Assembly: GCF_015223435.1 (NCBI RefSeq)
Contig: NZ_VHKO01000025.1
Location: 1 to 38,889 of the forward strand
Reading direction: 5' to 3'
Source of the DNA: Vibrio hibernica
Lineage (GTDB): Bacteria; Pseudomonadota; Gammaproteobacteria; Enterobacterales; Vibrionaceae
DNA: 38,889 nt
This document shows positions 7,619 to 18,500 of the stretch, in pieces; the stretch's first letter is position 1; each line of letters starts with the position of its first letter. A program made the position numbers and the translations under genes. Under the pieces are notes generated by a model. It worked only from the letters and a program-made list of their open reading frames with translations, ran no database searches and was not told the origin of the DNA.

Positions 7619-10444
7619 ATGGAAACGATCGAAATTCGTGGTGCCCGAACCCATAACCTAAAAAATATAGATCTCACAATCCCTAGAAATAAACTAATTG
7701 TGATTACTGGTTTATCTGGCTCTGGTAAGTCTTCTCTTGCTTTTGATACCTTATATGCGGAAGGACAGCGTCGTTATGTCGAATCGCTTTCTGCTTATGC
7801 CCGTCAATTTTTATCTTTGATGGAAAAGCCAGATGTCGATCATATTGAGGGTTTATCACCAGCGATTTCAATCGAACAAAAATCTACCTCTCATAATCCG
7901 CGTTCAACCGTCGGAACGATCACGGAGATCTACGATTATCTTCGCTTACTTTACGCACGTGTGGGCGAGCCTCGTTGCCCTGATCATAATACTCCATTAG
8001 CAGCACAAACCATTTCACAGATGGTGGATAAAGTACTTGAAATGCCTGAAGGCTCTAAGCTCATGCTGCTCGCCCCAATCATTAAAGAGCGTAAAGGTGA
8101 GCACGTTAAGACCTTACAAAACTTAGCAGCTCAAGGATTCATTCGAGCCAGAATTGATGGTGAAACCTGTGATTTATCCGATCCTCCTACACTAGAGTTA
8201 CATAAAAAACATACCATCGAAGTCGTTGTCGACCGTTTTAAAGTTCGAGATGGGATACAGCAACGACTTGCGGAATCTTTTGAGACCGCCCTAGAATTAT
8301 CTGGCGGAACCGCAACGATTAGCTGGATGGATGAGAATAACCAAGACGATACTATCTTTTCAGCTAACTTTGCCTGTTCACATTGTGGTTATAGCATGAG
8401 AGAACTCGAGCCTCGTTTATTCTCATTTAACAATCCAGCCGGAGCCTGTGAGACTTGCGATGGATTAGGAGTGCAACAATTCTTTGATGCTGAACGAGTG
8501 ATCCAAGATGAAAGTTTAAGCCTGGCCAATGGTGCTATTCGTGGTTGGGACAAAAAGAACTTCTACTACTTCCAAATGCTTAATGCTCTCGCTGAACATT
8601 ATGAGTTCGATTTAAAACATCCTTTTAACCAGTTACCTAAAAAAATTCGAGAGGTGGTATTAAATGGTTCAAAGAAAGAAGAAATCGAGTTCAAGTACGT
8701 CAATGATCGCGGCGATATTCGAGTTAAACGTCACCCATTTGAAGGGATACTCAATAACCTCAATCGTCGTTATCATGAAACAGAATCAAGTTCGGTCAGA
8801 GAAGATTTAGCCAAATATATTTCAAATAAAACCTGCTCAAGCTGCGGTGGCGCTCGCCTTAAAACGGAAGCTCGCCATGTATTTATAGGCCAAACGACCT
8901 TACCGCAAATAGTCGAGATGAGTATTAATGATTCACTCCAATTCTTCGAACAATTAGCATTAACCGGACAACGAGCTCAAATCGCAGAAAAAATCTTAAA
9001 GGAAATCAATGACCGTTTAAGTTTCTTGATTAACGTCGGCCTTAATTATCTCAATTTATCTCGGAGCGCCGAAACTCTGTCTGGTGGTGAAGCTCAACGT
9101 ATCCGCTTAGCAAGCCAAATTGGCGCAGGATTAGTTGGCGTTATGTACGTCTTAGATGAGCCTTCTATTGGCTTACATCAAAGAGATAATGAACGTTTAC
9201 TCAAAACCTTAATTCACTTACGCGATCTCGGTAATACCGTCATCGTGGTTGAGCATGATGAAGATGCGATCCGCGCCGCCGATTATGTGATTGATATTGG
9301 CCCGGGGGCGGGTATACATGGTGGGCACGTTATTGCCGAAGGTACAATGCAAGATATTTTAAACAGCCCAGAGTCTCTAACTGGACAATACCTCAGCGGA
9401 ACAAAAGCCATAGAAATCCCGAAAAAACGCACCCCAATAGATAAAAAGAAAACCGTTGAATTACTCGGAGCGACAGGCAACAACTTACAAAATGTTGATG
9501 CATCTATTCCTGTTGGTTTATTTACTTGTGTTACTGGCGTGTCTGGTTCGGGTAAATCAACCTTAATTAATGATACCTTTTTTAAAATTGCTCATGCTCG
9601 CTTAAATGGAGCTACTACGGCAGAGGCCGCACCTTATAAAAAAATCATCGGCTTAGAGCATTTTGACAAGGTGATCGATATCAATCAAAGTCCAATAGGC
9701 CGAACACCACGATCTAACCCTGCAACTTATACTGGTATATTCACTCCGATCCGAGAGCTATTTGCGGGCACGCAAGAGTCTCGTTCTCGTGGTTATAAAC
9801 CAGGACGCTTTAGCTTTAATGTTAGAGGCGGTCGTTGTGAAGCTTGCCAAGGTGATGGCGTAATTAAAGTTGAGATGCATTTTCTGCCCGATGTTTATGT
9901 ACCTTGTGACGCCTGTAAAGGAAAGCGCTATAACCGTGAAACGCTCGACGCTAAATACAAAGGTAAAAGCATTGACGAAGTCTTAGATATGACAGTAGAA
10001 GATGCTTACCAATTTTTTGAACCCGTTCCCGTTATTGCCCGAAAACTGAAAACCTTAATGGATGTTGGTTTATCTTATATTCGCTTAGGTCAAGCAGCCA
10101 CAACCTTATCCGGCGGTGAAGCTCAACGCGTAAAACTGGCTAAGGAACTGTCAAAGCGAGATACAGGAAAAACACTGTATATTTTAGATGAACCAACAAC
10201 TGGATTACACTTTCACGACATTCAGCAACTACTAACAGTACTGCATCGTTTAAGAGATCACGGTAATACTGTCGTCGTCATTGAGCATAATTTAGATGTC
10301 ATAAAAACGGCTGATTGGATTATAGATTTAGGTCCTGAAGGCGGTAATGGCGGAGGTAAAATTGTCGCTTGTGGCACGCCAGAACAGGTAGCCAAAGTGA
10401 AGGGCTCTCATACCGCTCATTTCTTAAAGCCTCTGTTAAAATAA
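7619..10444 (+). CDS. uvrA: Excinuclease ABC subunit UvrA
   Basis: 941 residues, the standard length. UvrA is the damage-sensing ATPase of nucleotide excision repair; it forms a dimer that loads UvrB onto lesions. Two ABC-type ATPase halves are visible. The first Walker A is GLSGSGKSS at residues 31-39 and the second is GVSGSGKST. Two ABC signatures read LSGGEAQR, and two Walker B motifs read LDEPSIGLH and LDEPTTGLH. Zinc-binding Cys pairs appear as [14 protein letters not shown] and CEACQG/CDACKG. A LexA box lies upstream, and a hairpin follows the stop. In E. coli uvrA is divergent from ssb; here qstR and galU separate them. Confidence 0.99.
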   Translation: METIEIRGARTHNLKNIDLTIPRNKLIVITGLSGSGKSSLAFDTLYAEGQRRYVESLSAYARQFLSLMEKPDVDHIEGLSPAISIEQKSTSHNPRSTVGTITEIYDYLRLLYARVGEPRCPDHNTPLAAQTISQMVDKVLEMPEGSKLMLLAPIIKERKGEHVKTLQNLAAQGFIRARIDGETCDLSDPPTLELHKKHTIEVVVDRFKVRDGIQQRLAESFETALELSGGTATISWMDENNQDDTIFSANFACSHCGYSMRELEPRLFSFNNPAGACETCDGLGVQQFFDAERVIQDESLSLANGAIRGWDKKNFYYFQMLNALAEHYEFDLKHPFNQLPKKIREVVLNGSKKEEIEFKYVNDRGDIRVKRHPFEGILNNLNRRYHETESSSVREDLAKYISNKTCSSCGGARLKTEARHVFIGQTTLPQIVEMSINDSLQFFEQLALTGQRAQIAEKILKEINDRLSFLINVGLNYLNLSRSAETLSGGEAQRIRLASQIGAGLVGVMYVLDEPSIGLHQRDNERLLKTLIHLRDLGNTVIVVEHDEDAIRAADYVIDIGPGAGIHGGHVIAEGTMQDILNSPESLTGQYLSGTKAIEIPKKRTPIDKKKTVELLGATGNNLQNVDASIPVGLFTCVTGVSGSGKSTLINDTFFKIAHARLNGATTAEAAPYKKIIGLEHFDKVIDINQSPIGRTPRSNPATYTGIFTPIRELFAGTQESRSRGYKPGRFSFNVRGGRCEACQGDGVIKVEMHFLPDVYVPCDACKGKRYNRETLDAKYKGKSIDEVLDMTVEDAYQFFEPVPVIARKLKTLMDVGLSYIRLGQAATTLSGGEAQRVKLAKELSKRDTGKTLYILDEPTTGLHFHDIQQLLTVLHRLRDHGNTVVVIEHNLDVIKTADWIIDLGPEGGNGGGKIVACGTPEQVAKVKGSHTAHFLKPLLK

Positions 10445-10471
10445 CATAATAGACCTAAAGTAAGAGAGATA

Positions 10472-10500
10472 TAAATAGCGACTATTATTGTCGCTATTTA
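10472..10500 (+). terminator. Possible uvrA terminator
   Basis: TAAATAGCGAC at 10472-10482 pairs with GTCGCTATTTA at 10490-10500 across a 7-base loop. The stem is perfect, but the T-run after it is short. Confidence 0.6.
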
Positions 10501-10552
10501 TACAATACCAGCAACCTTAAATAGAAAATCGATAATGAGGACACCTTTCGCG

Positions 10553-12337
10553 ATGGCTACGTTATACACACAAGGTACTTTGCTCGAAAGTGAGGCTCCT
10601 CATCGCCCACTAACTCGACCTTTTTTATGGTCATTAGGGCTTATTTTCGTTGTCGCAATGCATTTCTTCCAACCCAACCCAGGTGGTGCGGGTCTATTTC
10701 TACCATTTAACCCTACCACTTGGATTGCGGTGAGTATTAGCCTTGCCATTGGGTTATACGAAATGGCAGCAAAACGCACCCTATACTATTCAAGTTTAAC
10801 GGTAGGCTTGTTCTTCACTTGCATCTTATTAACGATACCCATTTTTTATGCTTCCGCTGAACCTCAATATGCATTAACCCGCCTAATCGGCTTATGGGCA
10901 GGCTGGTTATTCTTTCTCATGTTGCAGCAATTTCCGTTTAGCATTAAACAAAAACAAAGCATGTTATGGCTAATATTAATTGGCGTATTTATTGAGATAA
11001 TTTACGGCTATGTGCAATATTTATTGCTCGAACCAGGTAACCCCTTTGGTTATAACACTGTACAAAATCGCCCTTTTGCTATTTTTCAACAACCTAACGT
11101 AATGTCCAGTTTTGTCGCAACAGGATTAGTTATTTCAGGATACCTACTGGCCCGCCAAAAACAAACTAATGAATACCACCACTCAATTTTAACTGGATTA
11201 CTGTTTGCTCTCCCGATAATCAGCATTCCTTTATTATGGGTTCTGGCTTCTAGAACTGGATGGTTAGGCGGCATCATCGGTTGCCTTTTATTACTTCCTT
11301 ATTTAAAGAATTTTTTATCACGCAAAGAGTTTACTTTATGGTGCTTAGCAGTACTTGTTGGATTAGGCGGAGGGTATGCTTTAGCGCAAGCAAATGGTGG
11401 TAATCAACTCATTGAGCAAAAATCTAATCTTGAGAGCCCAAGGCGCTACACTTTCCCACAAACATTCGACATGGTGGTAGAAAAACCTTTAACAGGATAT
11501 GGCTATGGTAGATTCGAACCCGCTTATATTATTTATACAGCAAGACAGCACCAATTAAATCCGAGCTACCACGCAGGTTTAGCGGCAATGGATCACCCAC
11601 ATAATGAATTATTATATTGGGCAGTTGAAGGGGGTATTGCCCCTCTATTGGGATTATTACTCGCCACACTATTAGTACTGCGAAAAATACGAAAAATCAG
11701 CTCTGGCGCGCGTTTAGCGACAGCGGCATTATTTTTTCCTATCGTTTTACATACTCAATTGGAATACCCTTTTTACCACTCCGCTGTACATTGGGTTATT
11801 TTTATCATTCTCATTTACTGGATTGATCAACTTACCTCTCAATATCAAAGTGTTAACTTTAGCTCTATCACCAAAAGCCTGCTCAGAATTATTTCACTCG
11901 TATTGCCGATTATGACCGCTTTTTATATGATCTCGGCGCTACACACTAATTCGGTCTTAAACCAATTTGAGCGCAGTAAGCAGATTAACCCTGATATTTT
12001 ACAACAAGTCTCTAATCCAAGTGTTTGGAAAGATCGATTTGATTGGGACGTTTATAAAACTCAATTAAATATCGGACTTAAAATTGAAAATCCAGAATAT
12101 ATTCAACCATTTATAACTTGGTCAACCGAATTAATAAAGCACAAACCTCGACCAGTCTTTTATTCTAGTTTAATCGTGGCTTATCAAGGGCTGGGTGAAA
12201 TGGATAAAGCAAAGGCAATTCGTCATGAGGCAGAATTTTTATTCCCTGCTGAGGATTTCTCTAAAGTACGTTTTATACCAAAATCAGAAAGGGCATCACA
12301 AACTCAAGCAGCCGAGACTCAAGCGAGCGGACATTAA
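10553..12337 (+). CDS. pglL: PglL-type O-oligosaccharyltransferase (Wzy/WaaL family)
   Basis: About 594 residues. Roughly a dozen hydrophobic membrane segments fill the first two thirds, and a soluble C-terminal region follows. The family signature is clear: GYGYGRFEPAY, a large periplasmic loop, then DHPHNELLYWAVEGG, the His-containing motif of WaaL/PglL ligases. Such enzymes transfer lipid-linked glycans to Ser/Thr of secreted proteins, often type IV pilins. The V. cholerae homologue lies at this same place between uvrA and an aminotransferase, and is reported to be an active O-oligosaccharyltransferase. The ATG at 10553 is preferred because GAGGA lies 11 bases before it. An in-frame ATG at 10535 lacks a ribosome site. 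The acceptor protein is not in this window. Confidence 0.82.
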   Translation: MATLYTQGTLLESEAPHRPLTRPFLWSLGLIFVVAMHFFQPNPGGAGLFLPFNPTTWIAVSISLAIGLYEMAAKRTLYYSSLTVGLFFTCILLTIPIFYASAEPQYALTRLIGLWAGWLFFLMLQQFPFSIKQKQSMLWLILIGVFIEIIYGYVQYLLLEPGNPFGYNTVQNRPFAIFQQPNVMSSFVATGLVISGYLLARQKQTNEYHHSILTGLLFALPIISIPLLWVLASRTGWLGGIIGCLLLLPYLKNFLSRKEFTLWCLAVLVGLGGGYALAQANGGNQLIEQKSNLESPRRYTFPQTFDMVVEKPLTGYGYGRFEPAYIIYTARQHQLNPSYHAGLAAMDHPHNELLYWAVEGGIAPLLGLLLATLLVLRKIRKISSGARLATAALFFPIVLHTQLEYPFYHSAVHWVIFIILIYWIDQLTSQYQSVNFSSITKSLLRIISLVLPIMTAFYMISALHTNSVLNQFERSKQINPDILQQVSNPSVWKDRFDWDVYKTQLNIGLKIENPEYIQPFITWSTELIKHKPRPVFYSSLIVAYQGLGEMDKAKAIRHEAEFLFPAEDFSKVRFIPKSERASQTQAAETQASGH

Positions 12338-12374
12338 GAAAATGATATAACAGAATAGATTTACGACAAAAAAC

Positions 12375-12411
12375 AAAAAGGAGCTCGCTAACTAAAGCGA
12401 ACTCCTTTTTT
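12375..12411. terminator. Bidirectional terminator between pglL and the aminotransferase
   Basis: A-tract, GGAGCTCGCT, a short loop, AGCGAACTCC and a T-tract form a hairpin with one mismatch. It lies between two convergent genes and can serve both. Confidence 0.85.
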
Positions 12412-12446
12412 ATTTATGACTTTACTCGTGACATTTTAAAAATAGT

Positions 12447-13565
12447 TTATTTTTGCAATGTGTCTTGCAGAGCCTTTAAGCACAGTGCGACATTTTCTTG
12501 CTTAGCGCTGTAGCCCATTAAACCAATACGCCACACTTTCCCCGCAAGAGCGCCTAATCCGCCGCCCACTTCTAAGTTATAATGCTCAAGTAAGCTAGCA
12601 CGTACAGCTGCATCATCAACACCATCAGGTAAATAAACCGAATTAAGCTGAGGTAATCGATAGGCTTCATCCACTACATAGCGAAATCCTAATGCCTCTA
12701 GCCCCACTTTTAGTTGCTGATGCATATCTGCATGGCGTTGCCACGAATTCTCAATACCTTCTTCATATAATGCTAATAAAGATTCATGCAGTGCATACAA
12801 ACTATTAACTGGCGCTGTGTGATGATAACTGCGTTTAGCACCACCACTCCAATACCCGAGCACTAAGCTTTGATCTAAAAACCAGCTTTGCACTGGCGTA
12901 GTTCTCGCTTGAATTCTCGCAATGGCTTTAGGTGAAAACGTGATAGGCGACAACCCAGGAATACAAGACAAGCATTTCTGACTGCCCGAATAAACCGCAT
13001 CTAACTTCCATTCATCTACTTTAAGTGGCACGCCACCCAATGAAGTTACGGCATCCACAATTGTTAAGGCATCAAATTTTTGGGCTACTTTTGCTAGAGC
13101 CTGAGCATCACTCAAGGCACCCGTTGAAGTTTCCGCATGAACAAAAGCAAGCACTTTAGCATCTGGGTTTTGTTCAAATGCCGCCAATACCTTATCAACG
13201 CTTACTGGTTGACCCCATTCATCATCAATTAATACCACTTCAGCGCCACAGCGAATGGCATTTTCACGCATTCGTTCACCAAAGACGCCATTACGGCAAA
13301 CAATCACTTTATCGCCAGGTTCTAATAAATTAACGAAACATGCTTCCATGCCAGCACTTCCCGGTGCAGACACTGGAATTGTAAATTCATTCTCAGTTTG
13401 GAAGGCATATTTCAGCAGTGTTTTCACTTCATCCATCATACCGATAAATAAAGGATCAAGATGACCAATCGTTGGGCGACTGAGCGCTTGTAACACATAA
13501 GGGGAAATATCGGATGGACCGGGCCCCATTAATATACGACGAGGTGGGTAAAAACGTTGAATCAT
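12447..13565 (-). CDS. PLP-dependent alanine/serine-glyoxylate aminotransferase family protein
   Basis: 372 residues, a class V (fold type I) aminotransferase. The start MIQRFYPPRRILMGPGPSD carries the GPGP motif of alanine-glyoxylate and serine-glyoxylate aminotransferases. VHAETSTG and VDAVTSLGG supply the cofactor pocket, and the PLP Lys is K197 in SGSQKCLS. GLMGYSA near the end is also typical. The family moves amino groups between alanine or serine and glyoxylate or pyruvate. The exact substrate cannot be read from sequence. AGGA lies nine bases before the ATG. The gene is divergent from lysC and convergent with pglL, so it is probably monocistronic. A phosphonate (phnW-type) role is less likely, as no phosphonate genes are near. 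Confidence 0.85.
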   Translation of the reverse strand: MIQRFYPPRRILMGPGPSDISPYVLQALSRPTIGHLDPLFIGMMDEVKTLLKYAFQTENEFTIPVSAPGSAGMEACFVNLLEPGDKVIVCRNGVFGERMRENAIRCGAEVVLIDDEWGQPVSVDKVLAAFEQNPDAKVLAFVHAETSTGALSDAQALAKVAQKFDALTIVDAVTSLGGVPLKVDEWKLDAVYSGSQKCLSCIPGLSPITFSPKAIARIQARTTPVQSWFLDQSLVLGYWSGGAKRSYHHTAPVNSLYALHESLLALYEEGIENSWQRHADMHQQLKVGLEALGFRYVVDEAYRLPQLNSVYLPDGVDDAAVRASLLEHYNLEVGGGLGALAGKVWRIGLMGYSAKQENVALCLKALQDTLQK

Positions 13566-13741
13566 CTTAATTATCCTGATATTGAATATACTTAGCCACT
13601 GTAATCAAATTTTTATCTTGCTGCAATTAAGCGACACCACTGATCCCATACCATTGGCGAAGCTGTGAAGAGCCTCACTTAATCCTTCCTTATTAAAAAT
13701 AAAACATCTAAAAAAACCTGTATAAATAGCGAGGTCACATA

Positions 13742-13770
13742 TTGACTTTTATGGCGTAAAAACGTTCAAT
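13742..13770 (+). promoter_or_regulatory. Putative lysC promoter
   Basis: TTGACT at 13742-13747 and TTCAAT at 13765-13770 with a 17-base spacer. Transcription would start just upstream of the lysine riboswitch. Confidence 0.5.
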
Positions 13771-13804
13771 GACTAGGTTGCTTAAATGTGAAATGATTTT
13801 ACTT

Positions 13805-13975
13805 TTTAGCACAAGGAGAGGAGCGTAACCCAGGCAGATCTTTCGTGGTACCTCAATACCAAGACGATAGATTTATGGGGAGTTACGCCGAGGTGAATAA
13901 ACATTGTAGGTGTTTATTACATCGGTTGTTTAGGCTGAATCCTAACAACTGTCACCAATATTAACCAAGGTGTTA
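13805..13975 (+). ncRNA. Lysine riboswitch (L-box) of lysC
   Basis: The conserved lysine aptamer landmarks occur in order: AGAGGAGCGTAAC near 13817, GGAGTTACGCCGAGGTGA at about 13877-13895, CATCGGTTG, then AGGCTGAATCCT and AACTGTCACC near 13947-13956. A CACC/GGTG pair follows. This matches the leader of gammaproteobacterial lysC genes, in which lysine binding shuts off aspartokinase III. The outer P1 pairing could not be resolved by eye, so the ends are approximate. Confidence 0.88.
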
Positions 13976-14128
13976 TATTGATGATGAGCTTCTATGGTTT
14001 GCATTGCTAGGCTGTTCAGCTATAGCTTCTATGTATATCGTATACCCCCGCTCAGCCGGTTTCTCTCCAACATTAGACATTTTCTTACCCTAATTGGGAT
14101 GTATTGGTATTTAAAGGGAGACTGTGCT
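13976..14128 (+). promoter_or_regulatory. lysC leader after the aptamer (expression platform)
   Basis: About 150 bases separate the aptamer from the GTG start. I see no strong hairpin plus T-run, so control may be translational or Rho-dependent. The ribosome site AAAGGGAG at 14113-14120 lies eight bases before the GTG. The open frame continuing upstream to 13994 is within this leader and is not considered coding. Confidence 0.5.
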
Positions 14129-15481
14129 GTGAGCGCATTTAACGTAGCAAAATTTGGTGGAACGAGTGTCGCTAACTTTGAGGCAATGAGTCGTTGTGCC
14201 ACTATTATAGAAAATAATCCATCCACAAAGTTAGTGGTAAGCAGTGCTTGCTCCGGTGTAACAAATTTATTAGTTGAACTTGCTCTTGGAGTGCATAACC
14301 CAAATAATCGAGATGCCATTTTTGATGATCTTCGCACTATTCATTACACTATTATTGAACACTTTTCTGAGCAAGAAAAAACTAAGCAAGCTATTGATAG
14401 TATTTTAGATACTTTAAAAAGTATGGCGGAAGCGGCGTCATTTCAATCGAGTGATAAATTAACCGATCACATCGTCGCTTGTGGCGAATTGATGTCGACT
14501 CATATCCTAACCCAACTAATGGTAGAACGTGGGATAGATGCCATTCGTTTTGATATTCGTGAAGTACTCCGCACCAATGCCGATTATGGAAAAGCTGAAC
14601 CTATTCTTGATAAAATCAGTACCTTAGCAGAACAAAAACTGATCCCCCTATGCCAACAGCATGTTGTTATTACTCAAGGTTTTATTGGTAGTGATGATCA
14701 AGGTACGACAACCACTCTTGGGCGTGGTGGCAGTGACTACAGCGCGGCATTAATTGCAGAAGCAGTAAAAGCCGCAGGGCTTGAGATCTGGACGGATGTT
14801 CCCGGTATTTACACCACCGATCCTCGCGTTGCGCCTAAAGCGACACCTATTCCTGAAATCAGCTTTAGTGAAGCCTCTGAGATGGCTAATTTTGGTGCTA
14901 AAATCCTACACCCTTCAACCCTTTTACCAGCACTACGTCACCAAATACCAGTTTTTGTCTCTTCTTCTCGCGAGCCGGAAAAAGGCGGTACATGGATCCG
15001 CCAGCAAGTAGAAAGCGCGCCTCTTTATCGCGCACTGGCATTACGTGGTAATCAAACTATGGTAACGCTTCGTAGTCCAAATATGTTTCAAGCCTATGGT
15101 TTTTTAGCTCAAGTATTTACCATTCTCGCTAAGCACCAAGTTTCAGTGGATTTAATTACCACCTCTGAAGTCAGTGTATCGCTTACATTGGATCAAACGA
15201 ATACATCAGGCAAAGCACCAGAACTGCCTGTCGAAGCTCGTGCTGAATTAGAAGAGTTGTGTATTGTTGATATTGAACATAACTTAAGTTTAGTCGCACT
15301 TATTGGTAATAAAATGAGCGCTAAAAAAGGTTATGCTAAACAAGTATTTAGTGCATTAGAAGATTTTAATCTACGCATGATTTGCTACGGCGCCAGTCCA
15401 CATAATTTATGCTTTTTAGTGAATTCCGAAGAAGCCAAACGTGCGGTACAAGTTCTACATCAAGAACTGTTTGAAAAATAA
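14129..15481 (+). CDS. lysC: Lysine-sensitive aspartokinase III
   Basis: 450 residues from the GTG at 14129, matching the E. coli enzyme (449). It phosphorylates aspartate with ATP, the first step to lysine, methionine and threonine. The kinase signature KFGGTSV lies at residues 8-14. TLGRGGSDYSA and WTDVPGIYTTDPR form the nucleotide and substrate sites. Paired ACT domains fill about 310-450 (VTLRSPNMF, VDLITTSEVSVSL) and bind lysine for feedback inhibition. There is no fused homoserine dehydrogenase, so this is the lysC type. The start is set by AAAGGGAG and family alignment. A lysine riboswitch precedes it, giving both RNA-level and allosteric control. Confidence 0.96.
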   Translation: MSAFNVAKFGGTSVANFEAMSRCATIIENNPSTKLVVSSACSGVTNLLVELALGVHNPNNRDAIFDDLRTIHYTIIEHFSEQEKTKQAIDSILDTLKSMAEAASFQSSDKLTDHIVACGELMSTHILTQLMVERGIDAIRFDIREVLRTNADYGKAEPILDKISTLAEQKLIPLCQQHVVITQGFIGSDDQGTTTTLGRGGSDYSAALIAEAVKAAGLEIWTDVPGIYTTDPRVAPKATPIPEISFSEASEMANFGAKILHPSTLLPALRHQIPVFVSSSREPEKGGTWIRQQVESAPLYRALALRGNQTMVTLRSPNMFQAYGFLAQVFTILAKHQVSVDLITTSEVSVSLTLDQTNTSGKAPELPVEARAELEELCIVDIEHNLSLVALIGNKMSAKKGYAKQVFSALEDFNLRMICYGASPHNLCFLVNSEEAKRAVQVLHQELFEK

Positions 15482-15510
15482 CTAATAGTTAACTTTCAGA
15501 AAATATAAAA

Positions 15511-15545
15511 AAGAGCGAACCCTTGAGGATTCGCTCTTTTTCTAA
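15511..15545. terminator. Bidirectional terminator between lysC and metH
   Basis: AAGAGCGAA at 15511-15519 pairs with TTCGCTCTT at 15530-15538 across a 10-base loop. It has A-tract and T-tract flanks and lies between convergent genes. Confidence 0.9.
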
Positions 15546-15587
15546 CTTAGCGGCGAAGCCTACCTACACTTCGTCTCTATTTTTAGA

Positions 15588-18500
15588 TTAACTCAAATTC
15601 GGTCCTAGCCATTTCTCCATTTCGGCTTCATCCCAACCTTTCCTTTTGGCATAATCTTCCGCTTGATCTTGTTGGATCTGCGCAATCGCAAAGTAGCGAG
15701 AGTCTGGATGAGAGAAATACCAACCTGAAACTGATGCACCCGGCCACATTGCGTAACTTGTGGTGAGAGACATACCAATGGTTTCTTCTACCTTTAGTAA
15801 CTCCCACAAGCTGCCTTTTTCGGTATGCTCAGGGCAAGCAGGATAACCTGGCGCTGGGCGTGTACCTTGGTATTTTTCACGGATCAAATCGTTATTCGTT
15901 AAGTTTTCATCTGACGCATAGCCCCAGATTTCTTTACGCACTTTTTCATGCATGTATTCTGCAAACGCTTCTGCTAAACGATCGGCCACGGCTTGGATCA
16001 TTATGGCATTATAATCATCACCAGCGGCTTTATAAGTATCGGCTAAATCACGTTCACCAATACCCCCCGTTACCGCGAAACCACCAATCCAATCCGCTTT
16101 ACCGCTGTCTTTTGGCGCAATATAATCAGATATACAGTAATTCGGCCCTTTAGGTTTATCGGTTTGTTGACGTAAGTTATGCAGAACTTTAATCACTTCG
16201 GTACGTGATTCATCGGCGTACACTTCGATATCATCATCAACGCTATTCGCTGGGAACATGGCGCACATTCCACTGGCTTTTAAGATCCCGTCTTGTTCTA
16301 CTTTTTCGAGTAAAGCAATTGCGTCATCAAAAATACGTTTGGCCTCTTCGCCAACTTCTTCATGTTCAAAAATAGCCGGATATTTTCCCATTAAGCCCCA
16401 AGTGAGGAAAAAAGGTGTCCAATCAATATAGTTACGCAGTATTGAGACATCAATATGCTCAAATACATGCACTCCCGCTTTCACTGGCGCTGGGGGAGTA
16501 TAGTATTGCCAATCAATATCTACTTTATTCGCACGAGCCGCTTCTAATGTAATCGGCTTAGTTTTAGGGCGTTTACGTGCGTGTTGGTCACGAGTACGGT
16601 CGTAATCTAGGTTTAATTTTTCAATGAAAGCAGGACGTAAAGTATCGGATAATAATGCAGAACAAACCCCAACTGCGCGTGACGCATTATTCACATACAC
16701 CACTGGATTATGATAATTCTGTTCAATTTTAACCGCGGTGTGCGCTTTAGAAGTGGTTGCTCCACCGATAAGTAATGGGATATCAAAACCTTGGCGTTCC
16801 ATTTCTTTGGCGACATACACCATTTCATCTAATGATGGTGTGATCAAGCCTGACAACCCAATAATATCGACGTTTTCTTCACGAGCAACTTTAAAGATAG
16901 TCTCGCACGGCACCATTACGCCCAAATCAATGATCTCGTAGTTATTACACTGTAGCACTACACCGACAATATTCTTGCCAATATCGTGTACATCGCCTTT
17001 GACCGTTGCCAATAAAATCTTACCATTGGACCTTTGAGCTTCATCTTTCAACGCATTAATAAAAGGCTCAAGATAAGCAACCGCTTGTTTCATTACTCGG
17101 GCTGATTTTACCACCTGCGGTAAGAACATTTTACCTGCGCCGAACAAATCTCCAACTACGTTCATACCATCCATTAATGAGCCTTCAATCACATCAATCG
17201 GCTTTTCAGCTTTAACGCGCGCCTCTTCCGTGTCGGCAATAATAAATTCAGTGATCCCTTTCACCAAGGAGTGTTCAATACGTTTTTCAACTTCCCACGT
17301 ACGCCAAATCAATGCATTTGGATCTTCAACTTTCCCGACACCATTTGAGCGATATTCCTCCGCTAATTCAAGCAGGTTTTCGGTTGCATCGGAATGGCGG
17401 TTTAGTACTACATCTTCCACCGCTTCACGCAGTTTATCGGGAATATTATCGTAAACTTCCAGTTGGCCAGCATTGACGATCCCCATGTCCATACCACGCT
17501 TAAAACAGTGATATAAGAAAACCGCATGGATCGCTTCACGCACATAGTTATTACCACGAAATGAGAATGAAACATTCGACACACCACCGGAGATCATGGC
17601 ATACGGAAGCGTTTCTTTGATCTCGCCAACCGCTTCAATAAAATCAACCGCGTAATTGTTATGCTCATCAATACCAGTTGCGATAGCAAAAATATTTGGA
17701 TCAAAAATAACATCTTCAGCTGGAAAACCAACCTCATCAACTAAGATGTGATAAGCCTTGCTACAGATTTCCACTTTTCGTTCACGGGTATCGGCTTGAC
17801 CTTTCTCATCAAATGCCATCACAATCACAGCGGCACCATAACGACGAATCAGCTTGGCTTGCTCGATAAATTTATCAACGCCTTCTTTCATCGAAATAGA
17901 GTTAACAATGCCTTTCCCTTGAATGCACTTTAAACCAGCTTCAATCACTTCCCATTTTGAAGAGTCGACCATGATCGGCACTTTGGAAATTTCAGGCTCG
18001 GAGGCGCATAACTTTAAAAATCGCTCCATACAGGCTTTGGCATCTAACATGCCTTCGTCCATATTGATATCAATAATCTGAGCGCCATTGGCAACTTGTT
18101 CACGCGCCACATCTAGCGCTTCATCATATTGTTCATCCACAATAAGACGCTTAAATTTTGCTGAACCCGTCACATTGGTTCGTTCACCTACGTTGACAAA
18201 TAATGAGTCTTTATCAATCGTAACCGGCTCTAAACCGGATAAACGACACGCTTTAGGAATATCAGGAAGCGAGCGAGGTTTCACGCCTTCAACCACACGC
18301 GCCATCTGGCGAATATGCTCAGGTGTGGTCCCACAACAACCACCGACCAAATTTAGAAACCCACTGTCTGCCCATTCTTTAATGTGACCGGCCATTTCAC
18401 GCGGCTCAAGATCGTATTCACCAAATGCATTAGGTAACCCGGCATTAGGGTGGGCTGAGACAAATGTTTCAGAAATTCGAGATAGTTCCGCCACATATTG

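Noticed and set aside
13994..14128. N-terminal extension of lysC
   Set aside because: It lies in the riboswitch leader, adds 45 residues absent from the family, and a GTG with a good ribosome site starts the conserved protein.
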